This document shows, one piece after another, positions 60,601-64,000 of a DNA stretch of 64,000 nt; within the stretch, counting starts at the first letter, position 1; each line of letters begins with the position of its first letter. The notes under the pieces are model-generated. The model was not told the DNA's origin. It searched no databases and worked only from the letters and a program-made list of their open reading frames with translations. The position numbers and the translations under genes are program-made. This DNA comes from Thioglobus_C sp964448305 (lineage in GTDB: Bacteria > Pseudomonadota > Gammaproteobacteria > PS1 > Pseudothioglobaceae): the NCBI GenBank assembly GCA_964448305.1, contig CAYUWB010000004.1, positions 1-64,000 of the forward strand, written 5' to 3'.

Positions 60601-61581
60601 TTATTCACTCATTAGATCAACTGGTGGCCAGTTAGGAATAGCTGTTCCTAAATCAAGACCTTTGTCAGTCAATACTTCTTTAATTTCGTTTAATGATTTA
60701 CGACCTAAGTTAGGCGTTCTTAGTAAGTCTTGCTCAGACTTTTGAATCAAATCACCAATGTAGTAGATTTGCTCTGCTTTTAAACAGTTCGCACTACGTA
60801 CAGTCAATTCTAACTCATCTACTGCTGCTAATAACTGCGGATCAAAGTCATCCGAAATTGGTAATGCTTCTTCTTCTTCAACTAACTCTAATTCTACAAA
60901 TGAAGACAGCTGGTCTTGCAAAATAGTTGCTGCGCGTTTAACCGCTACTTCAGCATCAACAGAGCCGTTAGTCTCAAGCGTGATGTTTAATTTGTCAAGG
61001 TTAACTTTTTGATCAACACGAGCTGCATCTACAGTAAAGCTAACGCGTTTGATTGGTGAAAAGCTTGCATCTAATTGCATGCCACCAATGGTTGAGGCTT
61101 CGTCGTCACGTGTTACTGCTGTGTCGTAACCAATGCCTGTACCAATTTTAAGTGTTAGTCGCATGTGACCGCCAGCATTAACTGTTGCGATTACCTTGTC
61201 TGCATTAAAGACTGAAATATCAGTACCATTTGCTTCAATATCGCCTACTGTGATTTCACATGGACCTTTCTTGTCGATAACCACTTCAGCAGTATCGGCT
61301 GTGTTTAGAGCAACTGATACTTCTTTAAGATTTAATAGAATGTCTAATACATCTTCTTGAACACCATCAATGGTTGAGAATTCGTGCATAACGCCGTCAA
61401 TTGCCACTTCTGTGACTGCTGAACCCACCATAGAAGATAGTAATGTTCTTCTAAGAGCGTTACCCAGTGTATGACCAAAACCTCTTTCTAAAGGCTCAAG
61501 GATAATTCTGTATTCGTTGTTGCCTGTTTTTGATGATTCAACTAACTTTGGCTTTAAAAAGTCTCTTGCGCTACCTTGCAT
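60601..61581 (-). CDS. rpoA: DNA-directed RNA polymerase subunit alpha
   Basis: RNA polymerase assembly and regulatory subunit. Start ATG 61581 (MQGSARDFLKPKLVE) has AAGGA seven bases upstream and gives 326 residues; a longer frame upstream overlaps rpsD. N-terminal domain GFGHTLGNALRRTLLSSMVG, C-terminal domain ELELTVRSANCLKAEQIYYIGDL region and the DNA/CRP-contact helix are present. Confidence 0.98.
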   Translation of the reverse strand: MQGSARDFLKPKLVESSKTGNNEYRIILEPLERGFGHTLGNALRRTLLSSMVGSAVTEVAIDGVMHEFSTIDGVQEDVLDILLNLKEVSVALNTADTAEVVIDKKGPCEITVGDIEANGTDISVFNADKVIATVNAGGHMRLTLKIGTGIGYDTAVTRDDEASTIGGMQLDASFSPIKRVSFTVDAARVDQKVNLDKLNITLETNGSVDAEVAVKRAATILQDQLSSFVELELVEEEEALPISDDFDPQLLAAVDELELTVRSANCLKAEQIYYIGDLIQKSEQDLLRTPNLGRKSLNEIKEVLTDKGLDLGTAIPNWPPVDLMSE

Positions 61582-61591
61582 AATTAATTCC

Positions 61592-62218
61592 TTATTTTGA
61601 ATACAATTCAACAATTAAATGTTCTTCAATCTCTGATGAAAGATCATCACGAGCAGGAACATTTTTAAACACACCTTTTAGTGCTTTATTGTCTACATCA
61701 ACCCAGTCAACTTGACCAGCTTGCTCAGCTAACTCAACAGCCAATTGAATACGGCTTTGTTTTTTAGCTTTTTCTCTAATTGAGATTTCGTCGTTTGCAC
61801 TCACTTGGTAAGAAGGAATATTAACAATCGAACCATTCACCAAAACAGATTTGTGCGATACCAATTGTCTTGCTTCAGCGCGTGTTGCACCAAAACCCAT
61901 GCGGTATACCACGTTATCTAGGCGACACTCAAGTAGTGATAATAAGTTTTCACCCGTAGAGCCTTTCTTTTGTGAAGCGCTCTTGTAGTACGAACGGAAT
62001 TGCTTTTCTAAAATACCGTAAATACGTCTTACTTTTTGTTTCTCACGTAACTGTAAACCATACTCAGTACCTTTTTGACGACGGGCATTAGCACCGTGAA
62101 CACCAGGTAATTGGGTTAATTTACACTTAGAATCTAATGATCTAATGCCACTTTTAAGAAATAAGTCCGTGCCTTCGCGACGTGCTAATTTACAAGTTGG
62201 TCCAGTATATCTAGCCAT
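61592..62218 (-). CDS. rpsD: 30S ribosomal protein S4
   Basis: Primary 16S-binding protein and, in E. coli, translational repressor of the alpha operon. The 208-residue protein starts MARYTGPTCKLARREGTDL, contains the S4 RNA-binding domain (LDNVVYRMGFGATRAEARQLVSHKSVLVNG) and ends in SEIEEHLIVELYSK. Confidence 0.98.
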   Translation of the reverse strand: MARYTGPTCKLARREGTDLFLKSGIRSLDSKCKLTQLPGVHGANARRQKGTEYGLQLREKQKVRRIYGILEKQFRSYYKSASQKKGSTGENLLSLLECRLDNVVYRMGFGATRAEARQLVSHKSVLVNGSIVNIPSYQVSANDEISIREKAKKQSRIQLAVELAEQAGQVDWVDVDNKALKGVFKNVPARDDLSSEIEEHLIVELYSK

Positions 62219-62227
62219 AATTTATCC

Positions 62228-62611
62228 TTATACTCTACGTTTCTTAGAAGGACGACAACCATTATGAGGGATTGGCGTTACATCTGTGATTGATTGAATT
62301 TTTAACCCTTGCGCATTAAGACCACGAATAGCAGAATCACGACCAGGACCAGGACCCTTAACACGAACGTCTAAGTTTTTCATGCCGAAAGCCAATGCTT
62401 TTTCACCACAATTACCAGCGGCTACTTGCGCTGCAAATGGGGTTGATTTTCTAGAACCTCTAAAACCAGAGCCACCCGATGTTGCCCAACAAACTGCGTT
62501 GCCGTGACGATCGGTAATCATAACGATGGTATTGTTAAATGTTGCGTGAATATGCGCAATACCGTCAGTAATGACTTTTTTTGATTTTTTCTTTGCTGGT
62601 GCTTGAGCCAT
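62228..62611 (-). CDS. rpsK: 30S ribosomal protein S11
   Basis: The 127-residue protein has HIHATFNNTIVMITD, GFRGSRKSTPFAAQ and the C-terminal DVTPIPHNGCRPSKKRRV signature of S11. It lies between rpsM and rpsD as in the alpha operon. Confidence 0.98.
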   Translation of the reverse strand: MAQAPAKKKSKKVITDGIAHIHATFNNTIVMITDRHGNAVCWATSGGSGFRGSRKSTPFAAQVAAGNCGEKALAFGMKNLDVRVKGPGPGRDSAIRGLNAQGLKIQSITDVTPIPHNGCRPSKKRRV

Positions 62612-62626
62612 AATATCTACCTATGA

Positions 62627-62980
62627 TTATTTGATTAAACGACGAGGACCCTTACGAGTTCTGGCGTTTGTTTTAGTTCTTTGACCACGAAGTGGTAATG
62701 ATTTTCTGTGACGGATACCACGGTAACAACCCAAATCTTTTAAACGCTTAATATCCATTGCTACTTGACGACGAAGATCACCTTCAACTTCAAATTTTGC
62801 AACTGCGTTACGAATAAGTTCCAACTGATCTTCAGCGATGTCAGAAACCTTAGTTGATGGGTCCAATTTAAGCTCTGCACAAATTGCTTTTGCTCGTGTG
62901 TCACCGATACCAAAGATTGACTGTAAGCCAATGACAATGTGTTTGTTTGTTGGAATGTTGATTCCCGCTATTCTAGCCAT
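62627..62980 (-). CDS. rpsM: 30S ribosomal protein S13
   Basis: The 117-residue protein begins MARIAGINIPTNKHIVIGLQ, has the helix-hairpin-helix region SIFGIGDTRAKAIC, and ends in RGQRTKTNARTRKGPRRLIK. First gene of the alpha operon part after rpmJ; 127 non-coding bases separate it from rpmJ and could hold regulatory structure, though I cannot define one. Confidence 0.98.
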   Translation of the reverse strand: MARIAGINIPTNKHIVIGLQSIFGIGDTRAKAICAELKLDPSTKVSDIAEDQLELIRNAVAKFEVEGDLRRQVAMDIKRLKDLGCYRGIRHRKSLPLRGQRTKTNARTRKGPRRLIK

Positions 62981-63107
62981 TTATATTTTCCTTATATCCT
63001 ATTTTTTTTCTTAAATCTGTACTATTTTTCTCTCAAAAAACAGTCTAAAAATCAAAACGCGAAAAACCGGCAATTATACGTTGCGAGTCTTTCGATGTCA
63101 ATCTCAA

Positions 63108-63221
63108 TTAACCTTGTCTTTGCTTATGACGAGGCTCTTTACAAATTACACGCACCACACCGTGACGCTTAATAATTTTGCAATTGTTACAAATCTTTTT
63201 TACTGATGCTCTTACTTTCAT
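63108..63221 (-). CDS. rpmJ: 50S ribosomal protein L36
   Basis: I translated this 37-residue frame by hand: it starts [15 protein letters not shown] and ends PRHKQRQG. The zinc ligands of the C+ form are present (CNNC, a third Cys in [10 protein letters not shown] and the His). It lies between secY and rpsM, its conserved place. Confidence 0.97.
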
Positions 63222-63237
63222 AATTCCTACCTTCTCT

Positions 63238-64000
63238 CTAGTTTAAACCAGCCTTTTTCATTAATGACTCGTATTGGTTAGACATTAAATGAGACTGCGC
63301 TTGCGCGATAAAATCCATCACCACAACGACGATGATTAATAAACTGGTACCGCCAAAATAAAATGGCACATTCCAATATAAAATTAAAAATTCTGGCAAC
63401 AAACAAACGGCTGTAATATAAACCGCACCAGAAGCAGTTAAACGTGATGTTACTGCATCAATATAATCTGCTGAATGTTGTCCTGGGCGAATGCCTGGAA
63501 TAAAACCACCTGATTTACGTAAATTGTCTGCTGTGTCTTTTGCGTCAAACGTTAATGCAGTGTAGAAGAAAGTAAAGAACACAATTGCCAAACCGTAAAA
63601 CATAACATATAACGGCTGTCCTGGAGAGATACTCGCTGTTAAGTCTGCTAACCAACCCATGCCTTCTGATTGCGAAAACCAGCCACCCAAGGTTGCCGGG
63701 AATAAAATAATACTTGAGGCAAAAATTGGTGGAATAACACCTGCCATGTTAATTTTCAGTGGTAAGTATGAACTTTGACCACCCACCATCTTGCGGCCTT
63801 GCTGACGCTTAGCGTAGTTAACCGTAATGCGACGCTGTCCGCGCTCCATAAACACAACAAATGCAGTCACTAATAATGTCATTGCGAAAAGAATGGCTAC
63901 CAAGATAACCGTTAATTCGCCGGTTGATACTAATGACAAGGTTGAGCCTAGTGCCGAAGGTAAACCAGAAACAATACCAGCAAAAATAATCATTGAAATA
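63238..64000 (-). CDS. secY: Preprotein translocase subunit SecY (partial, N-terminus outside window)
   Basis: Central channel subunit of the Sec translocon. The frame is open to the window edge and continues upstream of the ATG at 63993 as [16 protein letters not shown], an internal SecY segment. The visible C-terminal half has [19 protein letters not shown] (cytosolic loop C5), [16 protein letters not shown] and [19 protein letters not shown]. About half of the protein lies outside the window. Confidence 0.97.

Noticed and set aside
1..64000. tRNA, rRNA, transposase, prophage or CRISPR-Cas genes
   Set aside because: I looked through the intergenic stretches and products and recognised none; most gaps are under 100 bases.

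Overview
The window is a 64 kb, AT-rich (roughly 40% GC by eye), densely coding bacterial chromosome segment. The gene set points to a gammaproteobacterial sulfur oxidiser of the SUP05/Thioglobaceae type, the group that includes mussel and clam thiotrophic symbionts. Indicators are a full-length class nuo operon, tusA next to a dsrE2-type gene, a secreted DsrE-like protein, a TauE/SafE sulfite-type exporter, several small c-type cytochromes and proteobacterial housekeeping blocks. The lineage is an inference from gene content; no marker was compared to a database. Two 100-N gaps (14036-14135 and 40744-40843) each have identical 55-bp flanks, the signature of contigs that overlap by one assembly k-mer, so both gaps are probably not real missing sequence.

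Layout. 1-14558 (minus): respiratory complex I, nuoA to nuoN, with nuoN cut by the window edge, a strong hairpin between nuoD and nuoC and a dispersed ~115-bp repeat between nuoE and nuoD. 14647-19128 (minus): tldD, a short YhdP/AsmA-like protein and a single-domain asparaginase. 19176-23753 (minus): yggS (with an in-frame 30-bp tandem insertion), pyrK, argB, a cytochrome c lipoprotein, hemW and rdgB. 23799-26686: rpiA, a convergent M48 protease with TPR-like tail, then tusA-dsrE2. 26872-32854 (minus): a compact operon pabC-mltG (fused into one protein), tmk, holB, hemL, a LOG-family protein and a HAD phosphatase. 33061-41354: DUF302 protein, MBL hydrolase, ppnP, pepA, dsbC, rsmB, a CPA2 antiporter and the DsrE-like gene behind a hexanucleotide repeat. 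41405-48201 (minus): tig-clpP-clpX-hflX-lon proteostasis block. 48343-49392 (minus): two cytochromes c. 49474-58353: engB, an AddB-like Fe-S nuclease, cca, msrB, mpl, ubiX, TauE/SafE exporter, DUF3530 hydrolase and an atypical MBL protein. 58754-59430: a broken mlaC-like gene. 59458-64000 (minus): end of the ribosomal spc/alpha region (secY, rpmJ, rpsM, rpsK, rpsD, rpoA, rplQ) followed directly by rpsU and yqeY.

How it works together. Complex I, the soluble cytochromes and ubiX belong to an electron-transport chain; tusA, dsrE2, the DsrE-like protein and the TauE/SafE exporter fit cytoplasmic sulfur trafficking and export of oxidised sulfur. Most other genes are core metabolism, envelope and translation. 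I see no phage, insertion-sequence transposase, CRISPR array, rRNA or tRNA gene.

I found no wholly new multi-gene system. The most unusual items are the PabC-MltG fusion, a dispersed element placed 4-6 nt after the stop codon of two different genes in the same relative orientation, the hexamer repeat at an assembly break in front of the DsrE-like gene, the in-frame repeat in YggS, and the mlaC-like pseudogene.
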